This document shows, in pieces, positions 25,204 to 31,704 of a stretch of DNA of 41,639 nt. The stretch's first letter is position 1. Each line of letters starts with the position of its first letter. The notes under the pieces are model-generated. The model searched no databases and was not told the origin of the DNA. It was given only the letters and a program-made list of their open reading frames with translations. The DNA lies in the IMG/VR virus record IMGVR_UViG_3300032516_000062, positions 1 to 41,639 of that record, one strand, 5' to 3'. A program made the position numbers and the translations under genes. This DNA is from a virus.

Positions 25204-25462
25204 TCCCGCCCCAACCTGTCCTGTTGGTTACGAATGCCACGTCAAGGGGGCTGGCCACTGGTTTACCGTTGATGAGTTGGCCCAGGTAGATAGGCGGCTA
25301 GCCGAGAATGCCAATACGATTGCCCTGCTGGAGCTGAAGAAGGTGAAGCGATTTGGCTGGACAGTCGGAATGACCCTTGCGGTGGGCCCCACGCTCAACC
25401 AAGGCGTACCCGGCGTGGCCGCCCTGGCTGGCGTAGGGATTACTTATGGCTGGCGCTTCTGA
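25112..25462 (+). CDS. Embedded exported protein, outer-membrane spanin candidate
   Basis: A 116-residue protein whose ATG at 25112 has AAAGGGAG just before it and lies inside the upstream gene in another frame (92 bp overlap). The N-terminus is a signal peptide (RLTKLTRWLLMATLMVWL). The lipobox is poor, as IYC has Tyr rather than Gly, Ala or Ser before Cys. The C-terminus GVGITYGWRF ends in Phe like outer-membrane beta-proteins. An o-spanin or unusual outer-membrane partner is possible. The 61-base gap to the next gene holds no clear terminator. Confidence 0.5.
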   Translation: MKLRLTKLTRWLLMATLMVWLPIYCAAQESNPAPTCPVGYECHVKGAGHWFTVDELAQVDRRLAENANTIALLELKKVKRFGWTVGMTLAVGPTLNQGVPGVAALAGVGITYGWRF

Positions 25463-25520
25463 CCCATCCAATAGCCTACCATGTCCATCTGTTGCCTCTC
25501 ACACTTTAACCCCCGCTCAA

Positions 25521-25817
25521 TTACGGACCGGCGCAACTCTGGCTTGAGTTTCCTGCAATGTCTATCGCCTCCGCATCGATAAGCCAGACTGAATTGGGGG
25601 GTGGCACCAAGCTCGCCATGTCCACGCAGGTATCGATGGTTGACCCCCAGATGTCCCAGGGTATTCCCATCGTGTGGTAACTTCCGCACCAGAACTCACC
25701 TCCTTCGTCGTTGGGGCACCAGGCGTCTATGGGCACCATCAGGGTGACCAATATGAGATAGTAGCCCATTAACTCCGGGGTGCTATCGCAGGCCAGGGTG
25801 ACGGCATCCCAGCACAC
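25521..25817 (-). CDS. Hypothetical protein, GTG start, 98 residues
   Basis: GTG at 25817 is preceded by AAAGGAGGT with seven bases spacing, the best start signal nearby. The protein has a hydrophobic segment (YYLILVTLMVPIDAWC, about 19-34) and six Cys in all, with several Trp. It may be membrane-associated or exported. It is the last gene of the leftward block. No family recognised. Confidence 0.6.
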   Translation of the reverse strand: MCWDAVTLACDSTPELMGYYLILVTLMVPIDAWCPNDEGGEFWCGSYHTMGIPWDIWGSTIDTCVDMASLVPPPNSVWLIDAEAIDIAGNSSQSCAGP

Positions 25818-25823
25818 TGGTTT

Positions 25824-25955
25824 CTACCTCCTTTGGAGAAAGGGTCTCATGATCCTAGTCCTCCAGTCAGGACTATCATAGTTTCTCCAATACCACAACC
25901 AGGACTCAATGGGATGACGGAGCCAGGTGAAGGAGCCGTAGTCAGCGGGTTTCAT
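25824..25955 (-). CDS. Small aromatic/basic protein, 43 residues
   Basis: It starts with ATG at 25955 in an ATGA overlap with its upstream neighbour, preceded by GGGGA. The product (TWLRHPIESWLWYWRNYDSP and a basic tail) is rich in Trp and Arg. It may be a peripheral membrane or nucleic-acid-binding peptide. Short length limits confidence. Confidence 0.5.
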   Translation of the reverse strand: MKPADYGSFTWLRHPIESWLWYWRNYDSPDWRTRIMRPFLQRR

Positions 25956-26137
25956 TCCCCGACTCGCAGCCTTCGGGCGAAGTCGGCCATGACCATGGCG
26001 GACGAGTCGTTCTCGTAGGGCGACTCCTTGGTCAGGTCTGCTGACATCCCCGCCGCCTTGGCCACCCGCTCGCGCTCCTCGAGAAGCATCTGGCTGACCT
26101 TGGCGACGATCCACTCGCGGTCTTCGGCGGTCATCAT
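25952..26137 (-). CDS. Hypothetical helical protein, 61 residues
   Basis: A charged helical protein (DREWIVAKVSQMLLEERERVAKAAG) with GAGGAG before ATGATG at 26137. Base composition here is distinctly GC-rich compared with the structural genes. Coupled to the next gene by ATGA. No family recognised. The 61 bp upstream of it hold nothing clear. Confidence 0.6.
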   Translation of the reverse strand: MMTAEDREWIVAKVSQMLLEERERVAKAAGMSADLTKESPYENDSSAMVMADFARRLRVGE

Positions 26138-26198
26138 GGCGTGGGCTCCTCAGCAGAAATCAGACGTGGTGCGGCTCGTCACAGACGGGGCAGGTGCC

Positions 26199-26360
26199 TC
26201 ACTTCATCCACAGCACGCTCGTGGCGATCGTCGCCGCGCCGATCCAGTATAACATCCGCGGCCAGTTGCGCTGCAGGGCGAACAGGACGGCGGTGAAAAT
26301 GTAGAGGCAGATCAGCAGGCGCATCATGTTTTCCCCGGTCAGGAAGGCGGGGGGAGTCAT
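26199..26360 (-). CDS. Small membrane protein
   Basis: A 53-residue protein with two hydrophobic segments (LLICLYIFTAVLFAL and MLYWIGAATIATSVLWM) separated by a basic turn. ATG at 26360 is in an ATGA overlap and has GGAGGA upstream. A second start at 26327, preceded by GGGGA, would give 42 residues. Probably a membrane hairpin; function unknown. Confidence 0.55.
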   Translation of the reverse strand: MTPPAFLTGENMMRLLICLYIFTAVLFALQRNWPRMLYWIGAATIATSVLWMK

Positions 26361-26728
26361 CGCTGGAAGTCCTCCGCCCGGATCCATTCCTCCCGTGCCG
26401 TCCATCGCTTCACATTCCCGCGTTCTCCACGCTTCGCCCAGCTCAGGATCAGGATGCCCCCGCCATTCTCCACCCACACTCGGGCCTCCGGGATGCCGAG
26501 AATTTTTAGTCTGCGGGCGGAATGATTCGCCCCCGACGTACACTGGACGATGAAAAAGGTGGCGTATTCGTCGCTGGCATTCACCGTGCGGGTGCAGAGG
26601 AGATCCCCGAAGCCCCACAGGTCTTGTCTGATGCCATGTGGAGGAACGTGGGGATTCCAGTGCTCCAGTATCCCGACCTGCATCCCCTGCTTGCGGAGGT
26701 AAGCGAGGGTGCGCTGCGTCGGCGTCAC
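26357..26728 (-). CDS. PD-(D/E)XK-like nuclease or VRR-like phage protein
   Basis: A 123-residue protein. The sequence DLWGFGDLLC, then FFIVQCTSGANHSARRLK, then VWVENGGGILILSWAK has the GD...xQ/ExS pattern of small restriction-like nucleases, though Gln sits where Glu is usual. The length is typical for that type of phage protein. It is coupled by ATGA at both ends and lies in a GC-rich patch. It could cleave DNA or be an inactive member. Confidence 0.55.
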   Translation of the reverse strand: MTPTQRTLAYLRKQGMQVGILEHWNPHVPPHGIRQDLWGFGDLLCTRTVNASDEYATFFIVQCTSGANHSARRLKILGIPEARVWVENGGGILILSWAKRGERGNVKRWTAREEWIRAEDFQR

Positions 26729-27066
26729 GGCTTCTCCCCCTTCGCAGCGGCCACAATGGCGGAGATGGCTCTGTGAGCACTATACATATCATCTGGTAGG
26801 TATTCATGTGCGTCGTAGGCCGCCTCCTCCACCTTGGCGATGCGCTCGGCGCGGTCGGCTGCCTCAGCAATCTTGGTGCGCTCAACTCCGCGAGCGAAGG
26901 ATTCGTCTACGGCAGCCTCCACCGCCGCCTTGCGGTCAGCCAGGACGCGGCGGGCCACAGCATTCCAATCCGTCCAAGCACCGTCCTTGTGCGCCTCATC
27001 GAATAGATTGTTGGCGAGTCTAATTTCCTCCTCCGGCAGCGCAGCCTTGGTGTCAGTCTCGGCCAT
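26725..27066 (-). CDS. Hypothetical helical protein, 113 residues
   Basis: An Ala/Glu-rich, probably all-helical protein (DRKAAVEAAVDESFARGVER, ADRAERIAKVEEAAYDAHEY). ATG at 27066 has GGAAGGAG upstream, better than more distant starts. GC content is high. ATGA coupling to the nuclease-like gene suggests co-expression. It may be a structural or regulatory partner. No family recognised. Confidence 0.6.
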   Translation of the reverse strand: MAETDTKAALPEEEIRLANNLFDEAHKDGAWTDWNAVARRVLADRKAAVEAAVDESFARGVERTKIAEAADRAERIAKVEEAAYDAHEYLPDDMYSAHRAISAIVAAAKGEKP

Positions 27067-27068
27067 GT

Positions 27069-27185
27069 TCACTCCTTCCCCAGCACGTCCAGGAGGGCGC
27101 GGCGAATCCAGCCCGTATCGGCATAAGCAAATGGATCCCCCGGCCACTCCCCAATCAACTCGCGGAAGGTTTGGCGGGCATTATC
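27069..27185 (-). pseudogene. Truncated gene remnant at a composition junction
   Basis: The minus strand reads a protein-like stretch (ARQTFRELIGEWPGDPFAYA and DTGWIRRALLDVLGKE) ending in TGA at 27069-27071. It has no ATG or GTG; only an unsupported TTG at 27158. It runs into an in-frame stop at its upstream end. GC-rich sequence ends there, where the lower-GC gene at 27181 stops. It is probably the tail of a gene cut by recombination. Confidence 0.45.
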
Positions 27186-27786
27186 TCATCTCCACGGCTA
27201 ACTCGCAAAATCTATTCATCCTGGTTACTGTCCACAGGGGAAATGACGAGTCTATGGAATCAGCACCAATAGACTTAGCCCATTTTATTTTCTTCTCAGT
27301 CCCAGCTCTTCCAATGTGACAGGGCATCCCGTTATCGTGTGCTAATTTAACCCACCAATGAGCAGTATTTTCCTTCCATTCCGATGTTCCGCCCACGAAA
27401 ATCCCTTCAAATCTTTTCAAAACAGACTCAACATTTTTGGGTAACATCCAATTCTGAACAGCTAGATATCGTGGGGCCATATGTATTCGGTCTACCCAAG
27501 ACAGGCTATAATCCAGACTTTCTTGACCACCACCAACAATATCTGGAACAACCACAAACTCTGGAATCCAGCCACAATCTCCCAACTCTATTTTCCTGAT
27601 GGCATTGTAAAACTTTCCCTCGTCTAATAACTTACCCCTCTTAGATGCCACCCAAGCCCCATTGTCAAGAAACCATGGATAGCGCCTGGGTGGTAATGTG
27701 TTGGGCAAATTCACCTCACCAACCCCAGAATCCCCCAGCAGGTCGATATATTTTTTTGTTCTGGTATCACCACAATAGAATCTCAT
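27181..27786 (-). CDS. TGT/DpdA-like base-exchange protein candidate
   Basis: A 201-residue protein with several blocks seen in phage TGT-like or DpdA-like (queuine/7-deazaguanine transglycosylase) annotations: FLDNGAW near the N-terminus, FVVVPDIVGGG in the middle, then GIFVGGTSEW and a late HIGRAGT and GADSIDSS. It is shorter than full DpdA or TGT. If active it would swap a base in DNA or tRNA for a 7-deazaguanine. No QueC/D/E or FolE partners were seen. Coupled by overlap with the next upstream gene. Confidence 0.5.
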   Translation of the reverse strand: MRFYCGDTRTKKYIDLLGDSGVGEVNLPNTLPPRRYPWFLDNGAWVASKRGKLLDEGKFYNAIRKIELGDCGWIPEFVVVPDIVGGGQESLDYSLSWVDRIHMAPRYLAVQNWMLPKNVESVLKRFEGIFVGGTSEWKENTAHWWVKLAHDNGMPCHIGRAGTEKKIKWAKSIGADSIDSSFPLWTVTRMNRFCELAVEMR

Positions 27787-28034
27787 TTCTTTGCTACCGA
27801 TTCCATGTGTGCAATAGCCAGAAGTAACGGGTCAAGCCGATTATTGAGAAACACGGACCTGGCTGATTCTACAGATCCATCTTTCTCTAGTTCTCTCCAT
27901 AGGTTAGAAACTAACCCAATGGCATCTTTCATGGCTGTATTTTCAGTTCTATAAACCTCGGATAGGCGCTGCCAATAACCCTCATCTCTGTGAGCCAACA
28001 CAAACCTTTCCATACCGGATAGTTTGTCCGACAT
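27783..28034 (-). CDS. Hypothetical helical protein, 83 residues
   Basis: A mainly helical protein (GYWQRLSEVYRTENTAMKDA, DPLLLAIAHMESVAKK). ATG at 28034 is preceded by GGAG six bases away. Its end overlaps the TGT-like gene by four bases. Composition is closer to the middle of the genome than to the GC-rich patch. No family recognised. Confidence 0.6.
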   Translation of the reverse strand: MSDKLSGMERFVLAHRDEGYWQRLSEVYRTENTAMKDAIGLVSNLWRELEKDGSVESARSVFLNNRLDPLLLAIAHMESVAKK

Positions 28035-28171
28035 CACTCGCTCCGCTCATTATGGTCACCCGGCTCTCTATTCCAGATGCCCTCTTGCTCATCTCCTTGC
28101 AGGCGGGGCCGGGTCCCGGTGTTACCTCTCGCTGCGTCCGAGAGTGCATCCTCAGTGGCCTTACGGCTCAC
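28034..28171 (-). CDS. Small charged protein, 45 residues (GTG start)
   Basis: GTG at 28171 has GGGGAGG seven bases before it; an in-frame ATG at 28204 would add 11 residues. The product (SRKATEDALSDAARG and a C-terminal NREPGDHNERSE) is hydrophilic and probably disordered. Its TGA overlaps the next ATG as TGATG, which supports reality. Unknown. Confidence 0.45.
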   Translation of the reverse strand: MSRKATEDALSDAARGNTGTRPRLQGDEQEGIWNREPGDHNERSE

Positions 28172-28254
28172 GTTGCGCCCTCCCCATCTATCCCGGCTCC
28201 CCATCCTGACCCCGTTTCGACGCCTCAGCGCCGTCGCTGGCCCGCCTGCATCTC

Positions 28255-28443
28255 CTACTTGAGATACGCCACGCCCTCAATCTGCATCTTGTAGAATGTG
28301 GCGTCCTTCTCCTTACCGTCGCTCATCGCCGTGTAGTGGAACGAAATGGCGGTCTCGTTGTCCACGACTCGCGTCACGTTCCGAAAGGTGAACGTACGAC
28401 CCGTAACCAGAAAGAAACGAATCGACGTGAAACCCTCTTCCAT
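28255..28443 (-). CDS. Hypothetical beta-rich protein, 62 residues
   Basis: A small protein with alternating hydrophobic residues (SIRFFLVTGRTFTFRNVTR) and a later HYTAMSDGKEKDATFYKM, suggesting a compact beta-sheet. GGGAG lies seven bases before the ATG. No family recognised. Confidence 0.6.
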   Translation of the reverse strand: MEEGFTSIRFFLVTGRTFTFRNVTRVVDNETAISFHYTAMSDGKEKDATFYKMQIEGVAYLK

Positions 28444-28481
28444 GTTGGTCTCCCATTTAAGTAGCGTTGGCTTCTCCTACT

Positions 28482-28538
28482 CCCCGCCGTGGGGCTGACT
28501 GGTGCGCTTCCCGGCTTCACCAGTCCCGGACATCCGGG
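28482..28538. other. Cluster of three hairpins between leftward genes
   Basis: Three dyads lie in tandem: CCCC/GGGG (28482-28494), GACTGGTG/CACCAGTC (28497-28525, perfect, 13-base loop) and CCCGG/CCGGG (28525-28538). They sit between stop 28557 and start 28443. They lack T-runs, so they may be processing or stabilising structures, not strong terminators. Confidence 0.4.
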
Positions 28539-28556
28539 ATCCACGGAGGGGAGGGT

Positions 28557-29042
28557 CTACTGAATCTTCGGGCTCACGAAGCATGACTCGCAAGACCCGC
28601 ACGCTCCTCCGCATCCGCAAATTCCGATTTTTCCTGGGCCTTGCTTGCACCAGATCGTGTTCGTGCAGGAGCAGACCATCGTTCCCTCCGGGACGATTGT
28701 TCCCGGCTTCACGTGGCGCAGCGAGACCGCCTTGTCCGCGAGATCAGGTCTCCCGGCGCGGAGAGCAATGTGCGCGACGGCGTTGTAGGTCGAGATTGCG
28801 AATTCGTCACGCTTTCCAGGGTCCACCTTGTAGAGTCCGTGGTCTCCAACTGTCTCAATTCCGAGCAGGGTGTCACCGTCATAAAGGGCGACGCAGTAGC
28901 CAGAGCCGTCCGCGCTGAGTCCCTTCATCGGGAGCGGCGCGTCACGGTCCGCGATTGGGTACTTCCACGCGAGACTGAAACTCACGAGCATCACCACGGC
29001 AAACAGAACCGCTACCGCCTTCGCCATTTCTCGGGTGCTCAT
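28557..29042 (-). CDS. Membrane-anchored or exported Cys-rich protein
   Basis: A 161-residue protein. AAGGAG lies six bases before the ATG at 29042, which fixes the start. An N-terminal hydrophobic helix (about 7-26, KAVAVLFAVVMLVSFSLAW) acts as signal or anchor. The outer part has a beta-like region and a Cys-rich C-terminus (CSCTNT then CGCGGACGSCESC, eight or more Cys), which could bind metal or form disulfides. No family recognised. The end of the gene lies just after the hairpin cluster. Confidence 0.6.
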   Translation of the reverse strand: MSTREMAKAVAVLFAVVMLVSFSLAWKYPIADRDAPLPMKGLSADGSGYCVALYDGDTLLGIETVGDHGLYKVDPGKRDEFAISTYNAVAHIALRAGRPDLADKAVSLRHVKPGTIVPEGTMVCSCTNTIWCKQGPGKIGICGCGGACGSCESCFVSPKIQ

Positions 29043-29215
29043 CGGGTCTCCTTGGCGCTCTTTCTGCGCCTCACGTCTGCCTCGACTCTCAAGACGCACT
29101 CCTCGCAGTTCCAGATGCGACCGATTCTCTTCACCCCCTTCCTGTGGTGGTGCCCCGGCCTCATACAGCATCGGTCCAAGGCTGGGGTGCGAATGGTCAG
29201 GCCCTCGGGTTTCAT
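29039..29215 (-). CDS. Small zinc-binding-like protein, 58 residues
   Basis: ATG at 29215, with GGAGAAGG upstream, is preferred over a longer frame that would run into the tRNA. The protein has RCCMRPGHHHRKGVKR and NCEECVLRVEADVRR: Cys and His pairs at a spacing that could hold one zinc ion. Coupled by ATGA. It may be a small regulator; unknown. Confidence 0.6.
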   Translation of the reverse strand: MKPEGLTIRTPALDRCCMRPGHHHRKGVKRIGRIWNCEECVLRVEADVRRRKSAKETR

Positions 29216-29234
29216 GCCTTCTCCAGAAGCAGGA

Positions 29235-29307
29235 TAGCACTGGGGGGAGTTGAACCCCTCTTCTCCGCCTTGAAAGGGCGGCATCCTGACCGTTAGACGA
29301 CAGTGCC
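29235..29307 (-). tRNA. tRNA-Glu (anticodon TTC)
   Basis: The minus strand folds into a full cloverleaf of 73 nt. The acceptor GGCACTG pairs with CAGTGCT, giving seven pairs with a G-U at the first. The D arm has TCTAACGG, the anticodon stem CCGCC/GGCGG holds loop CTTTCAA with anticodon TTC, and the T arm is GGGG TTCAACT CCCC. CCA is not encoded. It is the only tRNA recognised. It may help translation of Glu GAA/GAG codons or mark a past integration or recombination point. Confidence 0.9.
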
Positions 29308-29369
29308 TTGCCCATTACCTTGCCCAAGCAATAACTTTGCCTCCTACGCCAACGTAGGGCTTCCTGGCC

Positions 29370-29696
29370 CTATCGTCGCCTATCATCTGGCCGGAAGTGA
29401 AGCTGAGGCTTGTCGTTTTTATCAATCCGGGGAGGCTGGACTTTCCACCGCTCATTGAATAGCCAAGTATAGGGATGGGGTATAAATGATTCCTTTGTTT
29501 CGTCCATCTCCCAGTAGTTAGACCATTCGAGGAGTCCAGTAAGGATATCAAGGATAGATACTCCCGACAGAAGATGCCTATAATACAAGGCTTTGCATCT
29601 CCTTGGGTCAATCTTCCTCGGGAAGAGTTGCCACAGTTCCTTGAAATTCTCTTCATCTGTAGGGTTATGAAGGACTTGCTGTTTGGATCTCTTCAC
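29370..29696 (-). CDS. Replication-associated protein candidate
   Basis: A 108-residue protein, start GTG at 29696 with GGGAGGGG upstream. The N-terminal FKELWQLFPRKIDPRRCK and C-terminal FIPHPYTWLFNERWKV match the C-terminal domain style of phage replication initiator or helicase-loader proteins (the HPxTWLnxxRW motif). It may recruit host helicase or be a fragment of a larger replication protein. No origin or helicase gene is nearby. Confidence rests on that one motif. Confidence 0.6.
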   Translation of the reverse strand: MKRSKQQVLHNPTDEENFKELWQLFPRKIDPRRCKALYYRHLLSGVSILDILTGLLEWSNYWEMDETKESFIPHPYTWLFNERWKVQPPRIDKNDKPQLHFRPDDRRR

Positions 29697-30023
29697 TGAG
29701 AGCCCCTCCCTACGGTCGGTGTCTTACCGACCCATTCTTACTCCATGAACGGCTAGATCCACCCGGACCGCATGAGGGGGTGGGATAACGCTAGACCGGG
29801 GACTCTTTCCGGGTCCAGTCGTAAATGCCGTCGGTGTCCCTACACATACGAGACCGCTCACGGAAGAACTGGTGGCTTTTAATCTCGGAGAAAGCCGAAG
29901 TCTACGAACTCCGGAAGAGGGGGTTGACCTTCGATCTTTTATGAGGTAATATCCACCCATCTTCTATGACACCCACAACCTACCCCGCAACGGGGCAGAA
30001 GTCAAGGTCCTTTGAGAGAAATC
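29697..30023. other. Structured interval with decayed coding sequence
   Basis: There is no complete gene in this 327-bp gap. On the minus strand, protein-like stretches appear in different frames: MGGYYLIKDRRSTPSS in one, and FSEIKSHQFFRERSRMCRDT then GIYDWTRKESPV in another, each cut by stops. This looks like a frameshifted or degraded gene. Several hairpins exist too, such as GGTCGGT/ACCGACC (around 29712-29730). It may have become regulatory. Confidence 0.4.
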
Positions 30024-30030
30024 TCAAGGG
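30009..30030. terminator. GAAA-tetraloop hairpin over a stop codon
   Basis: CCTTTGAGA and TCTCAAGGG form a 9-bp stem (one G-T pair) around GAAA, with further imperfect pairing outside. It spans the stop codon of the leftward gene at 30024. No T-run follows, so it may be a stabilising or processing structure or a factor-dependent terminator. Confidence 0.45.
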
Positions 30031-30404
30031 GCCTTCGACTTTCTACAGGCATCGCACAAGGTTGTAATCCATCCTCTGTCTTCGCCGGTGTTCCCAAGTC
30101 CACCGCACTCTTCGCAAGTCATCAGGCTCAAGGATTCAGCCTCTTCGATGAGGTCAAGAGCTTCCTCAGAAGCAGGGCCGACGTAGAACCGAAGGCCTCC
30201 GAACTTCTCTTTTACCTGATGGGCCTCTATACCTAGGGGCTCAAGTTTCTCCGAGAGTCTACGGATGACAGGTTCCCATCCGTCTCCACACTCGAATCCA
30301 AACTTCATCGGAGAGAAAGGAGTCCCATCGGGAGTCGGTTCATTTACCAGTCGGTAGAGGTTGGGGAAATCATGGACAAGGGCTTGCTGGAGAGTGTTCT
30401 TCAT
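30024..30404 (-). CDS. Zinc-ribbon-like hypothetical protein
   Basis: A 126-residue protein common in style among phages. The N-terminal part has CGDGWEPVIRRLSEKLE and EKFGGLRFYVG; residues about 97-120 give CEECGG and CDACRK, a CxxC...CxxC zinc ribbon. GGAG lies a few bases before the ATG. It follows a four-gene leftward run. Possibly a small DNA- or RNA-binding accessory protein; unknown. Confidence 0.7.
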   Translation of the reverse strand: MKNTLQQALVHDFPNLYRLVNEPTPDGTPFSPMKFGFECGDGWEPVIRRLSEKLEPLGIEAHQVKEKFGGLRFYVGPASEEALDLIEEAESLSLMTCEECGGLGNTGEDRGWITTLCDACRKSKAP

Positions 30405-30408
30405 TCTT

Positions 30409-30999
30409 TCACTCCTCAGGAGCGCGCCTGGAGCCGTTAGGAAACCTGGTCAATGGCTCCATCCTCATAGGGTTCTGATTCGGTCCCTGGGATATTTCTT
30501 CCTCGATGACTTCGGAACTTTGTAGATCGTCAAGATGCGCCTGGAGCCGTTGCGACCGTAACGCTGGGTCAGGGTAAATGGATAACCCGTAGTGTTGAGT
30601 GCCGCCGACAGTATTCCGTGTTCCGAGAAATTCTTCCACAACATCCGTGCTCACAACACCAGAATACCTTGCGTGATATTGCCGAGTGCTTTCTGGTCTA
30701 AAAGGTCTCGGACTTAGTATTCGAGTGTCCAGCCTTGAGAATAATTGCTCATGGCCCTCGATGAAACAATGGGCTTCTTCATCCACAGAGAGAGGATTAT
30801 ACGCCAATACTCTGTCCTTGTGGACAGGTTCTCCCATGAAGCACATCGAACAGGCCAGAATGTGTTTTACAATCGGAACAACAGATTCAGGGTTTGTATA
30901 ATATTGTACCGAGTGAAGACGTAGAGGTAAATGGAGGAGAGACGCAATCGACGAATTTCCGTGTATCTCCCATCCGCATTTCTCGCAGTTGACTCTCAT
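30409..30999 (-). CDS. Hypothetical protein with N-terminal zinc-like motifs
   Basis: A 196-residue protein. It opens with CEKCGWEIHG and has a later CSMCFMG, together a possible four-Cys zinc site. Then comes a mixed domain and an acidic, Gln-rich C-terminus. It begins directly after the DNA methyltransferase stop (TAG then ATG). It may be a partner or regulator of that enzyme. No family recognised. Confidence 0.65.
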   Translation of the reverse strand: MRVNCEKCGWEIHGNSSIASLLHLPLRLHSVQYYTNPESVVPIVKHILACSMCFMGEPVHKDRVLAYNPLSVDEEAHCFIEGHEQLFSRLDTRILSPRPFRPESTRQYHARYSGVVSTDVVEEFLGTRNTVGGTQHYGLSIYPDPALRSQRLQAHLDDLQSSEVIEEEISQGPNQNPMRMEPLTRFPNGSRRAPEE

Positions 31000-31701
31000 C
31001 TACCACCCCAGAGGAAGAGGATTCTGGCGCAATCGTCTGATGGCCGTCTCACAGTGTTTCATCTCGATCTCAATCCCAATGGATCTTCTCTGCACCCTTT
31101 TAGAAGCTGCAAGAGTGCTTCCACTTCCGGAAAAGGGGTCGAAGACAATGGATCCAGGCGCAGTGCTTTTTGAGACAAGAAACCCCAGAAGGCTTTCTGG
31201 TTTTTCACAGGAATGCTGTAATTGTGCCGGTGATACCCGTCCGAAAGAGAGAAGATTTGGACTTCGACCCTCACGTAAGATGTGTCTGCTTTTCGTGGCA
31301 TAAGCAATCATCTCCACTTGGGGTGCGTAGTCACCCTCCAGATCACCCATCCCCCAGTTCCCTTTGTCCCAGAAAAGCGACGTTCCGATATCATAGCCAG
31401 CAAGCTGCAGCACGTTCCGCAAGAGATACATCTTATCCTCACGCATGAACCAGTAAGATGCGCTTCCCATTGGCAGCTTTTGAAACGTCCTATGGGCCAG
31501 CCACCCAAGGAGTGTTTCCGGGAACTCTTGGTCTCCTTGTATGGCTTCCGCGATCCCGTTCTGGGCTTGTCTGTGGTTCGAGACATAGTTGATCCCGTAA
31601 GGAGGGTCAGTAATTACGCAGTCGAAGGAATCGGTCCATTCGTAGTCTCGAACGTCACCGTGGTATAGCTTACTGAACTCGTCCTCGTAGATGATCCTCA
31701 G
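31000..31701 (-). CDS. DNA methyltransferase (N4/N6 type) with CTG start
   Basis: A 233-residue enzyme if read from CTG at 31701. It contains motif IV, TDPPYGINY (about 31-39), and near residue 187 the SAM motif FDPFSGSGST followed by SIGIEIEMKHCETA. This order is that of beta-class DNA methyltransferases. No ATG, GTG or TTG exists between the preceding TAA and Met 78, and the shorter form would lack DPPY. GGGAGGT lies five bases before CTG, supporting a CTG start. It probably methylates adenine or cytosine in phage DNA; the target is unknown. Confidence 0.72.
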   Translation of the reverse strand: MRIIYEDEFSKLYHGDVRDYEWTDSFDCVITDPPYGINYVSNHRQAQNGIAEAIQGDQEFPETLLGWLAHRTFQKLPMGSASYWFMREDKMYLLRNVLQLAGYDIGTSLFWDKGNWGMGDLEGDYAPQVEMIAYATKSRHILREGRSPNLLSFGRVSPAQLQHSCEKPESLLGFLVSKSTAPGSIVFDPFSGSGSTLAASKRVQRRSIGIEIEMKHCETAIRRLRQNPLPLGW

Positions 31702-31704
31702 GGT

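Noticed and set aside
25444-25535. A protein-like minus-strand stretch at the convergent junction (ending in YWMGQKRQP)
   Set aside because: It lacks a supported start and overlaps both neighbours; too short and weak to list as a gene.
26138-26198. A TCPVCDEPHHV-like stretch after the small membrane gene
   Set aside because: Zinc-like but only about a dozen residues, in frame after a stop, without a start codon.
28557-29327. A long open frame that joins the Cys-rich gene with the tRNA region
   Set aside because: It would cover the tRNA and the 58-residue gene. The strong AAGGAG and signal segment fix the start at 29042.
29724-29960. A 78-residue open frame on the minus strand
   Set aside because: Low-complexity Arg/Ser/Pro sequence, and other frames of the same stretch look more protein-like in pieces. 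Treated as decayed DNA.
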